Source: an uncultured Trichococcus sp. | GTDB taxonomy: Bacteria > Bacillota > Bacilli > Lactobacillales > Aerococcaceae | Direction of reading: 5' to 3' | Assembly: GCF_963663645.1 (NCBI RefSeq) | Contig: NZ_OY760503.1 | Location: forward strand, 2,547,501 to 2,611,500 | DNA length: 64,000 bases | In this document: one piece after another, positions 9,765 to 18,917 of the stretch | Layout of the letters: every line of letters starts with the position of its first letter | Numbering within the stretch: the first letter of the stretch is position 1 | Notes under the pieces: model-generated | The model's database searches: none | What the model was told of the DNA's origin: nothing | What the model saw: the letters and a program-made list of their open reading frames with translations, nothing else | Translations under genes and position numbers: made by a program

Positions 9765-9995
9765 CTATTTCTTTTTCTTTGTTGATTGTGCTTTCATAGA
9801 AGCCATGATCTGTTTTACTTTTCTTTCGGATGGTTTTTGACCCATCTGCATCATCATAGAGCGCAACATTTCTTCGTTGATCGGTGGATTTTCTTCAAAA
9901 TATTTTACCATATAACGTCTTGCAAGGAAAAATCCGCCAACCGCGCCTATTACTGTTCCTAAAATGACCATCATTACCCATGCTGTTGTTGACAC
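9765..9995 (-). CDS. YneF family small membrane protein (UPF0154)
   Basis: A 76-residue protein with one N-terminal transmembrane helix (about residues 6-25) and a basic cytoplasmic tail that contains the family motif NPPINEEMLRSMMMQMGQKPSERK and ends in a lysine run. Length and motif match YneF of Bacillus and Lactobacillales; function is unknown. It lies between lexA (divergent) and the ABC exporter genes. In Bacillus yneF is also found near lexA, so the association is conserved. Confidence 0.88.
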   Translation of the reverse strand: MSTTAWVMMVILGTVIGAVGGFFLARRYMVKYFEENPPINEEMLRSMMMQMGQKPSERKVKQIMASMKAQSTKKKK

Positions 9996-10170
9996 GTATT
10001 CATCCCCCTTTCCAAAGCATTCATTCGTTAATTGTACTAAAGATTATGAGAAAAAGAAATAGCAATCACGGAGAAATTTAGCAATTTTCCGAAAGCTCCC
10101 CGAAATTACTTCAGCCTTTCCTGGAATCAGGAAAATTCTGAACGTATTCTTGCATCTCCCCGAACAAATG

Positions 10171-10210
10171 CGAACATCTGTTTGATTTTTCAGACGATTA
10201 ATGGTATCCT
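10171..10210 (+). promoter_or_regulatory. lexA promoter with SOS box
   Basis: -35 TTGATT (10182-10187), 17-base spacer, -10 TATCCT (10205-10210). The sequence CGAACATCTGTTTG (10171-10184) differs by two bases from the Firmicutes LexA/DinR box CGAACATATGTTCG and overlaps the -35. Another half-like site, CGAACAAATG, lies directly upstream at 10161-10170. The arrangement implies self-repression. Confidence 0.8.
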
Positions 10211-10247
10211 AAACTTATAAATTTAGGATTACGGAGATGATGATCTC

Positions 10248-10871
10248 ATGGTTAAAAATAAAGATTCACGCCAACTGGAAGTGCTTCAATACATTTATGA
10301 AGAAGTCCAGGAAAAAGGATACCCGCCGACCGTAAGGGAAATCGGGAACGCAGTAAAACTATCTTCCACATCTACAGTGCATGGGCATCTGTCGCGTCTT
10401 GAAAAAAATGGCTTTATCCAACGCGATCCCACAAAACCCCGTGCAATCGAACTGACTCAAGCAGGTTTGGACAAACTTGGGATCATGTCGGACAAAATGC
10501 CGTTATTGGGTACCGTCACAGCCGGTGCACCCATCCTGGCCGTCGAAGAAGCAACGGACTATTTCCCGGTGCCGCCGGATCTGAAAGCCAATTCCGGCTC
10601 TTTGTTCATGCTGAAGATCCGCGGAGACAGCATGATCGATGCCGGCATATTCGATGGCGATTCAGTCATCATCAGAAAACAAACCACGGCTGAAAATGGC
10701 GATATCGTCATAGCCATGACGGATGATGACGAAGCGACCTGCAAACGATTCTACAAAGAGAACAACTACTACCGTCTGCAACCGGAGAACACGAGCATGG
10801 ATCCGATCATCCTGGATTCTGTCCTCATTTTGGGCAAAGTAGTCGGTCTGTACCGGAATCACATCATTTAA
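10248..10871 (+). CDS. lexA: LexA repressor (SOS regulator)
   Basis: Represses DNA-damage genes and is inactivated by RecA-stimulated self-cleavage. The 207 residues contain an N-terminal winged helix (about 1-70, with [20 protein letters not shown] as the helix-turn-helix), the Ala92-Gly93 cleavage site in TVTAGAP, the nucleophile Ser128 in RGDSMID and the general base Lys166 in ATCKRF. All active-site elements are intact. The start has a GGAG ribosome site. It has its own SOS box and is divergent from yneF. Confidence 0.97.
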   Translation: MVKNKDSRQLEVLQYIYEEVQEKGYPPTVREIGNAVKLSSTSTVHGHLSRLEKNGFIQRDPTKPRAIELTQAGLDKLGIMSDKMPLLGTVTAGAPILAVEEATDYFPVPPDLKANSGSLFMLKIRGDSMIDAGIFDGDSVIIRKQTTAENGDIVIAMTDDDEATCKRFYKENNYYRLQPENTSMDPIILDSVLILGKVVGLYRNHII

Positions 10872-10891
10872 CGAACAGAGTCCCCCGACTG

Positions 10892-10928
10892 ACGCAAAAA
10901 GGCTGCCGATATGGCAGCCTTTTTGCGT
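10892..10928. terminator. Bidirectional terminator between lexA and apt
   Basis: Sixteen-base perfect arms, ACGCAAAAAGGCTGCC (10892-10907) and its complement (10913-10928), with loop GATAT. A/T runs on both flanks fit convergent lexA and apt. Confidence 0.92.
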
Positions 10929-10958
10929 GTCTGTTTCTATTTGGATTGCTTGTTGTGA

Positions 10959-11471
10959 TCAGTATTCCATCAACGTGAAGATGTCATAGCCTTGAACCAG
11001 ATCACGGCCCTTCAAATCCAACAACTCAATCAGGAATGCCAAACCAACTACTTCCCCGCCTAATTTCTCAATCAATTCGATCGTTGCGGCTGTAGTGCCG
11101 CCAGTTGCCAACAAATCGTCACAAACCAGCACTTTGTCTCCAGGCAGGATGGCGTCTTGATGCAATTGCAGCGTCGCTTTTCCGTATTCAAGACCGTAGG
11201 ATACCTCTACTGTTTCGCGCGGCAATTTGCCTTTTTTGCGGGCCATCGCGAATCCGCAGCCTAATTCCACAGCGACCGGGCAGCCGACCATAAACCCACG
11301 CGCTTCGGGTCCTACTACTTTATCGACTTTCAAATCCTGGGCATATTTCACGATTTCTTTGATCGAATAGCGGTAAGCTTCTCCGTTCGCCATCAAGGGT
11401 GAAATATCGCGGAAAATGATGCCTTGTTCCGGGAAATCTTTGACATCAGCAATATATTGTTTCAAGTCCAT
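10959..11471 (-). CDS. apt: Adenine phosphoribosyltransferase
   Basis: Salvages adenine to AMP using PRPP. The 170-residue protein carries the PRPP-binding motif [13 protein letters not shown] (about residues 115-127) and the family segment [14 protein letters not shown]. Length is typical. The gene follows recJ by 16 bases in the recJ-apt order known from Bacillus, so they are probably co-transcribed. In Bacillus the next gene is relA; here rel lies 24 kb away. Confidence 0.97.
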   Translation of the reverse strand: MDLKQYIADVKDFPEQGIIFRDISPLMANGEAYRYSIKEIVKYAQDLKVDKVVGPEARGFMVGCPVAVELGCGFAMARKKGKLPRETVEVSYGLEYGKATLQLHQDAILPGDKVLVCDDLLATGGTTAATIELIEKLGGEVVGLAFLIELLDLKGRDLVQGYDIFTLMEY

Positions 11472-11487
11472 TTTGTGTTCCTCCTAA

Positions 11488-13818
11488 TTATTGTACCATC
11501 ATCTGTTCATTCAACCATTTCGTCAGCTGCGAAAACGGGCTGTAGATGAATACCTTTTCAGCTTCCATTTTCTGCAGGCGATCTTTGTACACTTGCGTAT
11601 CACCCAAAGCCCTTTTGACAGGGTTTTTGACCTCATTGATGAAACCATTGTCTATTGTAACAAATCCCGCCTCCAAAAACACTTGAATCATAAAAATGGC
11701 AAGATTTTTTTTGATTTTTAAGTATTCCGCCAAGTCATCTAACCGATTTCTCACATCGATATCCTTATGGGAACGGATATATTGGTAAAACTTTGCAAAC
11801 TGGTCTTTAGGAGGGACTCCATCTGCGTAAACACTGTTCGATTCATAAGAGACGATGTACACATTTTCGAACCGGTTGCTCTTCAGGAGATTCGCCAGCA
11901 AACCCATCTTCAAAGGGCATTCGAAAAGCACAAGGTTAGTGGCGCTGACATCCAGCAAAGCCTCCACTGTATTGTCAGTGAGCAAGGCGGCATTCGAACT
12001 GTTGGGGATGCGCTCATAAAATTTTTTCATGATGCCGGAAGTCGAAAATAGATACAAGGCATCTTCCACACCCATTACTGTTTCTTGAACGACCGAGCTC
12101 CTTTTGTCGAAGAACTGGACATGCTTGTTTTTGATGTCCTTCAGCTGCAGTTGCGGTTTTGCACTGTCCCGCCAAACATTGATCGAAAGCTCGCCGATGA
12201 GCGAAACCACATCCGCTTCGTTCAAGTGGTTGCTGATGCTCCCCTTGTTGAAGCCGATCACATCCAGAAAAAGGTCCTTGTCCTTGAGCTTGAATTTCAG
12301 ATGTTTGTTGTCGGCACCGATCTGTCTGATGTCCGTCAACGGTATATTTTGGAAGCCGAATATCGGCTTTGGATTATCGGTGCCATAAGGTCTGAGCAAT
12401 TCCAATTCCTTCAAAAACGGCAAGGTGACAGCGGCAAGCGGCAGGATGGCGTCTATGTAAATGGATTCGCCCAATACGATTGCATCATGATAAAGAGCCG
12501 CATAGCTGTTGATTTTTTCAGTGAATGCGGATAAATCGACAGCAGGAAGACTCATGCCTGCGGCCATTTTGTGCCCTCCGAACTTCGTCAGAAAGTCCTT
12601 TGCATCAGTCAACGCAGCATAGATATCCAACGCTTCTGTGCTTCGGGCCGACCCTTTCGCGATGCCGGTTTTTTCATCGATGCGGAATAAGATTGTCGGC
12701 CGCCCAAATTCCTCGACCAACTTGCTTGCCACGATCCCAAGCACGCCCTCGTGCCAATTCTTGTTGCCCAATACAATAATATCCGGCATGCTCGCGTTCT
12801 TCGCCAGTTCTGCGCTGGCTTCTTCATGGATGGATTGGACAATGCCTTGTCTCTCGACATTCTTTTCCTGTATGTAGGCAACCAGTTCAGCAATTTTTTC
12901 TTCGTCGAATGACAGCATCAATTCAGCGCCTGGCCCCGCATCCTCCAACCGACCGACCGCATTCAAACGCGGTCCGATGACGAAACCGATGCTCTCTTCG
13001 TCCAAATTGGCCGCATCTATTCCTGCGGCTTCCATCAACGCGGCCAAACCGAGCCGATGCGTTTGTTTCATGACTTGCAGACCCTGTTTCACGATCCACC
13101 GATTCTCACCTGTCAGACTGACAAGGTCCGCAACGGTACCGATGGCGGCCAGATCCAGCGATTCGTACGGCATTTCCCCCAGAAGGGCCGCCGCAATTTT
13201 CAGGGCTACGCCAGCTCCGGAAAGATCCGGGAAAGGATAGGAACCTGCAGGATGTTTCGGGTGGATGACGGCATACGCATCCGGCAAAGTATCGGGCAAT
13301 TCGTGATGGTCGGAAACAATGACATCGACCCCCATTTTCTTGGCCATCGCTATCGGTTCATGGCCGGAAACCCCATTGTCGCAAGTCAGGATCAGTTGCG
13401 CACCGTTTTCGATCAATTTCTTGAATGCCGCAGCATTCGGGCCATAACCATCCGTGAAGCGATTCGGCAAATAGTAGCCGACATTGCCGCCCAGCACTTC
13501 GATCGTTTCCACAAGAATGCTTGTGCTTGTGATGCCGTCCGCGTCATAATCCCCATAAACGACGATTTCTTCTCCAGCTTCAATCGCTTCAGTCAAGCGA
13601 AGGATCGCTTTTTCCATATCGTGGAGCAGGTACGGGTCATGGAATTCCATTTTGGCTCCATCAATGAAAGCCGTGATCTGTTCTTTTGTTTCCAATCCAC
13701 GCTGCATGCAAAGCATCACGAATTTTTCTGATAAGCCTGCAGCCTGACTGATTTCCTTGCACACAGAATCATCACTGTCTGATTTGCGTATTTTCCAGTT
13801 CATCTTTGACGATAACAA
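11488..13818 (-). CDS. recJ: Single-stranded-DNA-specific exonuclease RecJ
   Basis: 5'-3' exonuclease acting on single-stranded DNA in RecF-pathway recombination and base-excision repair. The 776 residues contain the DHH phosphoesterase core with DYDADG (about residue 85) and SDHHE, the DHHA1 region with the glycine-rich GGHKMAAGMSL, an OB-like domain and the additional C-terminal domain found in Firmicutes RecJ. I take TTG at 13818 as the start because a GGAG lies eight bases upstream; the next ATG (13803) is too far from it. It heads a recJ-apt unit. Confidence 0.95.
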   Translation of the reverse strand: MLSSKMNWKIRKSDSDDSVCKEISQAAGLSEKFVMLCMQRGLETKEQITAFIDGAKMEFHDPYLLHDMEKAILRLTEAIEAGEEIVVYGDYDADGITSTSILVETIEVLGGNVGYYLPNRFTDGYGPNAAAFKKLIENGAQLILTCDNGVSGHEPIAMAKKMGVDVIVSDHHELPDTLPDAYAVIHPKHPAGSYPFPDLSGAGVALKIAAALLGEMPYESLDLAAIGTVADLVSLTGENRWIVKQGLQVMKQTHRLGLAALMEAAGIDAANLDEESIGFVIGPRLNAVGRLEDAGPGAELMLSFDEEKIAELVAYIQEKNVERQGIVQSIHEEASAELAKNASMPDIIVLGNKNWHEGVLGIVASKLVEEFGRPTILFRIDEKTGIAKGSARSTEALDIYAALTDAKDFLTKFGGHKMAAGMSLPAVDLSAFTEKINSYAALYHDAIVLGESIYIDAILPLAAVTLPFLKELELLRPYGTDNPKPIFGFQNIPLTDIRQIGADNKHLKFKLKDKDLFLDVIGFNKGSISNHLNEADVVSLIGELSINVWRDSAKPQLQLKDIKNKHVQFFDKRSSVVQETVMGVEDALYLFSTSGIMKKFYERIPNSSNAALLTDNTVEALLDVSATNLVLFECPLKMGLLANLLKSNRFENVYIVSYESNSVYADGVPPKDQFAKFYQYIRSHKDIDVRNRLDDLAEYLKIKKNLAIFMIQVFLEAGFVTIDNGFINEVKNPVKRALGDTQVYKDRLQKMEAEKVFIYSPFSQLTKWLNEQMMVQ

Positions 13819-13872
13819 TTTATCGACTCCTTACTTTATAAACTTTACAGGTGCACGGCGGCCCCAGTAATC

Positions 13873-13905
13873 CAAAAAAGACTAGAAGCTGAAATCGTTC
13901 TAGTC
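13873..13905 (-). terminator. Terminator of the LapA-domain gene
   Basis: On the minus strand GACTAGAA (13905-13898), a ten-base loop and TTCTAGTC (13887-13880) are followed by six T. It ends the transcript coming from obg, oatA, rnz or the LapA-domain gene before recJ. Confidence 0.8.
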
Positions 13906-13957
13906 TTGTCTTTTTAACTTAAAGTGGCTACCGAAGGAATTTCCAGCTCTGTTTTTA

Positions 13958-14368
13958 TCAAACTTTGCTCGGCTGATTCGGGTCGCCCACTGTGAACTTT
14001 TTAATCAATTCTTCTTCAAGCGAATTGATTTTACTGTCTTTCTGGGTCAATTCTGCCCTCAGATCGGCGAGCTGCTGCTCATATCCCGCTTTCGTCGCAT
14101 CGACTGCTTTTTGGATTTCTTTCCCTTTAGTGTCGATTTCTGCGCGCATCTGTTTGAATTCTTTGTTCTTCTTCGTTGCACTGCCTGTCGCAACCAATAG
14201 GGTGATGAGCGAGCCCATCAGAAGAGAAACCAGAATGACGATGATAAGAGGTCCATCCACAACAGCGAAACCGAAATTGACCGGCACAGTATCGACATTG
14301 AAAACAGCAAACAAAACAATGATGATGATCAAAATAATGCCCGCAACTAATCTCCATTGGTTTTTCAT
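13958..14368 (-). CDS. LapA-domain membrane protein
   Basis: A 136-residue protein of the LapA (DUF1049) type: two transmembrane helices at about residues 5-25 and 37-60 joined by the typical VNFGFAVVDGPL stretch, then a charged coiled coil (about 65-125). The ATG at 14368 is preceded by GTGGGGCG at good spacing; the upstream ATG at 14386 has no ribosome site. In Gram-negatives the family takes part in lipopolysaccharide control, which cannot be its role here. In Firmicutes its function is unknown. Confidence 0.8.
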   Translation of the reverse strand: MKNQWRLVAGIILIIIIVLFAVFNVDTVPVNFGFAVVDGPLIIVILVSLLMGSLITLLVATGSATKKNKEFKQMRAEIDTKGKEIQKAVDATKAGYEQQLADLRAELTQKDSKINSLEEELIKKFTVGDPNQPSKV

Positions 14369-14482
14369 AATAATCGCCCCACTCATTTTGATGTTTTTAT
14401 ACTCTTATTATCATCTTTTTGCAGTTCCCTAGTCAACTTATAGCACTTGGATGCGATCCGATTCTCAAATCAACTTAACGTT

Positions 14483-15418
14483 TTAAGATTGTTTCGTTAA
14501 GGCTATCTCGAATTCATCATAATCATTGACAAGTTTCGTATTCGGAAAGACTTTTCGGGCGTCCCGCTGCAACTGATGCGCATTGCCGTTCAGGTAACGA
14601 GCGCTGATGTGGGTCAAATAGAGTTGCTTGACGTTTGCCTCTTTGGCAACGTTGGCCGCATCGATGCACGTTGAATGGAAATAATCCGAAGCAATCGCTT
14701 GGTCTTCTTTCCCGAATGTGCTCTCATGAACTAGCACATCGGCATTTTTTGCTAAAACAACCGTATTTTTCGTTCTTCTTGTATCACCCAGAATCGTTAC
14801 GACACGTCCCTTAGTTGTTTTCCCGATAAAATCCAGCCCGTTGATCGTTCTCCCATCAGGTAAAACAACAGTTTCTCCATTTTTCAGTTTTCCATAAAGA
14901 GGTCCCGCCGGAACAGCCATCTCCTTCAGCTTATCGGCCTGCAATTCGCCTGGATAGTCGGCCTCTTCGACGCGGTACCCATAGGATGTGATGCCGTGAT
15001 TGAGCTTTGCGCAGCTCACGCGGAACTGCTCATCTTCAAACACTACCCCATCCTCAGTTATTTCATGAAAGAAAATCGGATAACGCAGGTGGGACTGGGA
15101 TATGCGCAAGCTGGTCAGCACAAATTCCTTTATTCCGACAGGGCCATAGATGTTCAACGGCGTGTTTCCGCCTTGAAAAGCCCTGCTGCTCAAGAAACCG
15201 GGCAACCCGAATATATGATCTCCATGCAGATGGGTGATGAAGATCTTTTCAACTTTCCTCGGTCGGATCGTTGTTTTGAGCACACGCTGCTGTGTCCCCT
15301 CCCCGCAGTCAAAAAGCCAGATGGCATTGCGTTCATCCAACAATTTCAACGCGATGCTGGAAAGATTTCTGTTGGTGGAAGGAACACCGGCTCCGGTGCC
15401 TAAAAATTGAATTTTCAT
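14483..15418 (-). CDS. rnz: Ribonuclease Z
   Basis: Zinc-dependent endonuclease that removes 3' trailers from tRNA precursors lacking an encoded CCA. The 311-residue metallo-beta-lactamase fold shows the zinc motif HLHGDH (His63, His65, Asp67, His68), GDTRRT further on, and the late HISARY. Length is typical. Notably, both tRNA-Arg genes in this window lack CCA and would be substrates. The gene begins two bases after the OatA-like gene ends, so they are likely translated from one mRNA. Confidence 0.96.
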   Translation of the reverse strand: MKIQFLGTGAGVPSTNRNLSSIALKLLDERNAIWLFDCGEGTQQRVLKTTIRPRKVEKIFITHLHGDHIFGLPGFLSSRAFQGGNTPLNIYGPVGIKEFVLTSLRISQSHLRYPIFFHEITEDGVVFEDEQFRVSCAKLNHGITSYGYRVEEADYPGELQADKLKEMAVPAGPLYGKLKNGETVVLPDGRTINGLDFIGKTTKGRVVTILGDTRRTKNTVVLAKNADVLVHESTFGKEDQAIASDYFHSTCIDAANVAKEANVKQLYLTHISARYLNGNAHQLQRDARKVFPNTKLVNDYDEFEIALTKQS

Positions 15419-15420
15419 AA

Positions 15421-17280
15421 TCAGTTGCTCCCATTTTCATCATTTAATTCTTGATAGATTTCCTCTGCCACAAAAAGGGCTAATTGTTGTGCTCCAGTCG
15501 GATTCGGATGCACTTGATCCGCCAGTAGCCACTCGTTGTGCCCGCTGCTGTAGGCATTCCAATCCAGAATATGGACATTGGAATGGTTGCTTTCGGCGAG
15601 CGCCAACTGCTCGTTCACGCTGTCCTTCCAGATTCTCGGTACATTCGTCGTCAGGAAAAAGAGATCTCTGGATGTCCCGATTTCCTTGATGAAAGTTTCC
15701 ATTTGCGTCTGAGTGAATGAGCCGTTGGAACCCAGGAAGACCACGACCGTATCATGCAGCTGTTCCCGCTTTTCCAAAGCAGCAATCACAACAGAGGTTT
15801 GGTAAAGTTGTCTGCTGACGGCACCATCCACAACCGCTTGACCGAATATCGTCACCAGTTGATCCGCGACGGAGAGCAACACGGAGTCGCCTATGAAGGT
15901 AATATCCGCGTCATGAGCAAACAACACGGTCTCTCTTTCCAGACCTTCGATATTGTTGATGGCCCTGCTGCGGAGAGACTCATCCCGATTGATTTGTTCC
16001 ATCTTGGTTTGGCTGGCTGCAATCTGTTCTCGCAATTCCTGCACTCCGGAATTCTCGCCGGATGGCGCTTGCGCAAATCCTGTCAGAGCGGCCAACAACA
16101 GGCCTAAACTGACGATTGCAGCGAGCTTTTCCGGCAAATTCGCGGCTAAGCCGCGTGCTCTTGAAGCTTTCATTCGGGCAATCGCATCGCCGGGTCGCCA
16201 AGACTGAACAAACGGAACCATCCAACGCTCTTTTTCGAATAACTGGTACCCCAGTTCGGAAAGGCCAAGAATGATTGCCAGTTGGATCAGAATGTGGCGA
16301 CCGGGCTCAACGCTCGTATCGACTACTTTTGCTTGATAAAGGGAAATGACAGGATAGTACCAGAGATAAAGCAGGAAGCTCCGCCTTCCGATCCACTGAA
16401 TCGGTTTGAACCGCATCATTTTTGAAATGCCCGTGGCCGGATGTGCTGTTGAGGCAACAGCTACACATATGATGAAGCTGTTGAGATACATCCCGCCTCT
16501 GTAAGTGAATATCTGACTATCCAGCATCCTGCTGAACATCACACCGAGAACAGCGTAGCTCATCAAGCCGGCGAACGTCAATCTTCGGCTAATTTGCTTC
16601 GACACCGGTTCATTCAGTTTCGCTAACGGCCAAACAACAGCAAATGCACTGCCGACCATAAATGAAAACAAGCGGGTATCCGTCCCATAATAGACGCGCG
16701 AAGCGTCCTCGCCTGGCGCATACTGCAGGGCCATCGCAAGCGCAGAAAACAAAGAAAGCCCGATTGCAGTATAGAGGATTATCCGTTTATCTTTGAACAA
16801 TACCAACAGCAATAAGACAATCAATGGCCAGATGACATAGAATTGGCTCATGACCGAAAGGAACCAGAGATGCGTGAACGGTGATTGCACATAGAATTGT
16901 TCAAAATATGAAGCGCCACCGGAAATTTGCCACCAATTGTTGTACATCCCCAATGACGAAAAGAGCCATGGCCGTAAATTCAGCAATAAATCCCTTTGGA
17001 ACAAAGTGATATAGGCTGTCACCGATATCAACATCCATAGCAACGGAAGGAACAACCTGTGGAACCTTCGGGACAAGTAGCGCTTATAAGCCAACTTTCC
17101 CTTTTGGCCGTATTCTTCAATCACCGACGCTGTGATGAAAAAACCGGTCAGGACGAAAAAGATGTTTACAGCCAAGTACCCGCCCGGCAAGACATGAGGC
17201 ATCAAATGATAGAAAATGATGGCAAGAATCGCAAGCGCCCGCATCCCATCCAATGGGACGGAGCGTGTCTGTAATGTCAC
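15421..17280 (-). CDS. Acyltransferase 3/SGNH protein (OatA-like O-acetyltransferase)
   Basis: A 619-residue membrane protein: about ten transmembrane helices of the acyltransferase-3 family (residues 10-370, beginning [16 protein letters not shown] with the family His), a further helix near 390, then an extracytoplasmic SGNH esterase-fold domain with the nucleophile in ITFIGDSVL, a glycine/asparagine block FLGSNGS and the catalytic DxxH pair in ADQVHPN. This two-part design is that of peptidoglycan O-acetyltransferase OatA, which acetylates muramic acid and gives lysozyme resistance. Teichoic-acid or other polysaccharide acetylation is an alternative. It lies between obg and rnz. Confidence 0.85.
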   Translation of the reverse strand: MTLQTRSVPLDGMRALAILAIIFYHLMPHVLPGGYLAVNIFFVLTGFFITASVIEEYGQKGKLAYKRYLSRRFHRLFLPLLWMLISVTAYITLFQRDLLLNLRPWLFSSLGMYNNWWQISGGASYFEQFYVQSPFTHLWFLSVMSQFYVIWPLIVLLLLVLFKDKRIILYTAIGLSLFSALAMALQYAPGEDASRVYYGTDTRLFSFMVGSAFAVVWPLAKLNEPVSKQISRRLTFAGLMSYAVLGVMFSRMLDSQIFTYRGGMYLNSFIICVAVASTAHPATGISKMMRFKPIQWIGRRSFLLYLWYYPVISLYQAKVVDTSVEPGRHILIQLAIILGLSELGYQLFEKERWMVPFVQSWRPGDAIARMKASRARGLAANLPEKLAAIVSLGLLLAALTGFAQAPSGENSGVQELREQIAASQTKMEQINRDESLRSRAINNIEGLERETVLFAHDADITFIGDSVLLSVADQLVTIFGQAVVDGAVSRQLYQTSVVIAALEKREQLHDTVVVFLGSNGSFTQTQMETFIKEIGTSRDLFFLTTNVPRIWKDSVNEQLALAESNHSNVHILDWNAYSSGHNEWLLADQVHPNPTGAQQLALFVAEEIYQELNDENGSN

Positions 17281-17318
17281 GATAATTATCCCCCATTTAA
17301 TGATACTGGTGTTGCTTT

Positions 17319-18626
17319 TTAATCGACGAACTCAAAATGGTAGGTCATGATACGGACCATATCGCCATCTTTCGCTCCCTTAGCCCTCAATTTTTCATCC
17401 ACACCCATTTGACGCAATTGACGCGCGAAACGCATGATGCTTTCGTCATGTGCAAAATTGGTCATGTTGAATAGTTTTTCCAGTCTTTCGCCGCCCAATA
17501 CCCATGTGGAATCTGGATCGCGTCCAATAGTGAACTGTTCTTGATTTTCTTCGAATTTGTAAAGGACGGATGATTCGACTTCTTCTTCATCGAATAATGG
17601 GAACTCAGGCGTATCCTTCAGAACTTCAGCAGTGTAATCCAACAATTCGGCTACGCCGGTAGTGGACCAGGCTGAAATCGGGAAGATTCTTGGTGCTTCG
17701 TCATCTCCGAATTTTTCGGCGATTTGCTGTTTGAAGATTTCAAGATTATCTTCCGCTTCCGCCACATCCATTTTATTGGCTACAATCACGGTCGGTCTTT
17801 CCAACAAACGCAATTGGTAACTTTCCAATTCCTTATTGATTTTTTCATAGTCATCGAATGGATCTCTGCCTTCTGTACCGCCCATATCGATGACATGCAG
17901 AATGACTCTTGTGCGTTCGATGTGGCGCAAAAATTGGATCCCCAGACCGACGCCTTGGGACGCGCCCTCAATCAATCCCGGTAAATCGGCCATGACAAAC
18001 TCTTCTCCGCTGCGTGTCTGTACCATGCCTAAGTTAGGCACAAGCGTAGTGAAGTGATAGGCTGCGATTTTTGGTTTCGCTTTTGACACGATCGACAGCA
18101 ATGTCGATTTCCCTACTGATGGGAAGCCTACCAAACCGACGTCCGCGATGACTTTCAGCTCAAGCTCCAACTCCAGCTCTTGCCCAGGTTCACCGTTTTC
18201 GGCGATTTCGGGTGCAGGGTTTCTCGCAGTGGCAAAACGGTTATTCCCGCGTCCTCCGCGTCCGCCTCTTGCGACTACAGCCTGTTGGCCAGGTTCGGTC
18301 AAATCAGCGATGAGTTCTTTTGTTTCCGCATTGCGCACAATCGTGCCAGGCGGAACCCTTACTATTGTATCTTTTGCGCCGCGACCGAACATGCTTTTGC
18401 TCATGCCGTTTTCGCCGGGCTTACCTCTGAAATTCCGGTTATAGCGGAAATCCAATAGCGTGCGCAGACCTGGGTCCACTTCAAATATGATGCTTCCCCC
18501 ACGGCCGCCATCGCCACCTGCGGGACCCCCATCAGGAACATACTTTTCGCGACGGAACGCTACCATTCCATCCCCGCCTTTACCGGCTTTTACATGCACT
18601 TTTGCATGATCCAAAAACATTGACAT
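17319..18626 (-). CDS. obg: GTPase Obg (CgtA)
   Basis: Essential GTPase tied to 50S assembly, stress signalling and ppGpp. Of 435 residues, 1-158 form the glycine-rich Obg fold ([11 protein letters not shown]), 159-330 the G domain (P-loop [10 protein letters not shown]3 DLPG, G4 NKMD), and the rest the OCT domain found in Firmicutes and Actinobacteria. The ATG at 18626 ([20 protein letters not shown]) has AAGGGGG seven bases upstream. An upstream in-frame extension to 18719 runs through a leader hairpin and is not coding. Confidence 0.97.
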   Translation of the reverse strand: MSMFLDHAKVHVKAGKGGDGMVAFRREKYVPDGGPAGGDGGRGGSIIFEVDPGLRTLLDFRYNRNFRGKPGENGMSKSMFGRGAKDTIVRVPPGTIVRNAETKELIADLTEPGQQAVVARGGRGGRGNNRFATARNPAPEIAENGEPGQELELELELKVIADVGLVGFPSVGKSTLLSIVSKAKPKIAAYHFTTLVPNLGMVQTRSGEEFVMADLPGLIEGASQGVGLGIQFLRHIERTRVILHVIDMGGTEGRDPFDDYEKINKELESYQLRLLERPTVIVANKMDVAEAEDNLEIFKQQIAEKFGDDEAPRIFPISAWSTTGVAELLDYTAEVLKDTPEFPLFDEEEVESSVLYKFEENQEQFTIGRDPDSTWVLGGERLEKLFNMTNFAHDESIMRFARQLRQMGVDEKLRAKGAKDGDMVRIMTYHFEFVD

Positions 18627-18647
18627 CTTTTTTCCCCCTTGGAAAAC

Positions 18648-18672
18648 TGTTCGGCACTCTACACGCCGAACA
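18648..18672 (-). promoter_or_regulatory. Leader hairpin immediately upstream of obg
   Basis: TGTTCGGC (18672-18665) and GCCGAACA (18655-18648) form a perfect eight-base stem with a nine-base loop, ending about ten bases before the obg ribosome site. It has no T-run, so it is not a terminator. A perfect 12-base palindrome, TGCGCATGCGCA, lies 30 bases further upstream (18703-18714). Role unknown. Confidence 0.5.
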
Positions 18673-18864
18673 AAATGATTCGATTGGTCCGATACTTTCA
18701 AATGCGCATGCGCAATCAAAAGATTGGACAGTTATCTTTAACAAATAATTTGCGTTTCGTTCTTCCGAACCGCTCATTCTTCCCTCTTAATTTACCATAT
18801 TAACCAAAAAACGAAAAGAAAATACAGTATTGAAGGTATTAATCCCCTCCGCACCTGGCAGAAG

Positions 18865-18911
18865 ACAAAATGATGGAGCCGGGAGTAAACAATGTTAGCC
18901 CCGCCTCCATC
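18865..18911 (-). terminator. Terminator of glyQS
   Basis: On the minus strand GATGGAGGCGGGG pairs with TCCCGGCTCCATC (arms 18911-18899 and 18884-18872, one bulge), followed by ATTTTGTCTT. It lies just past the glyS stop. The T-run is imperfect. Confidence 0.7.
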
Positions 18912-18917
18912 ACTTCA

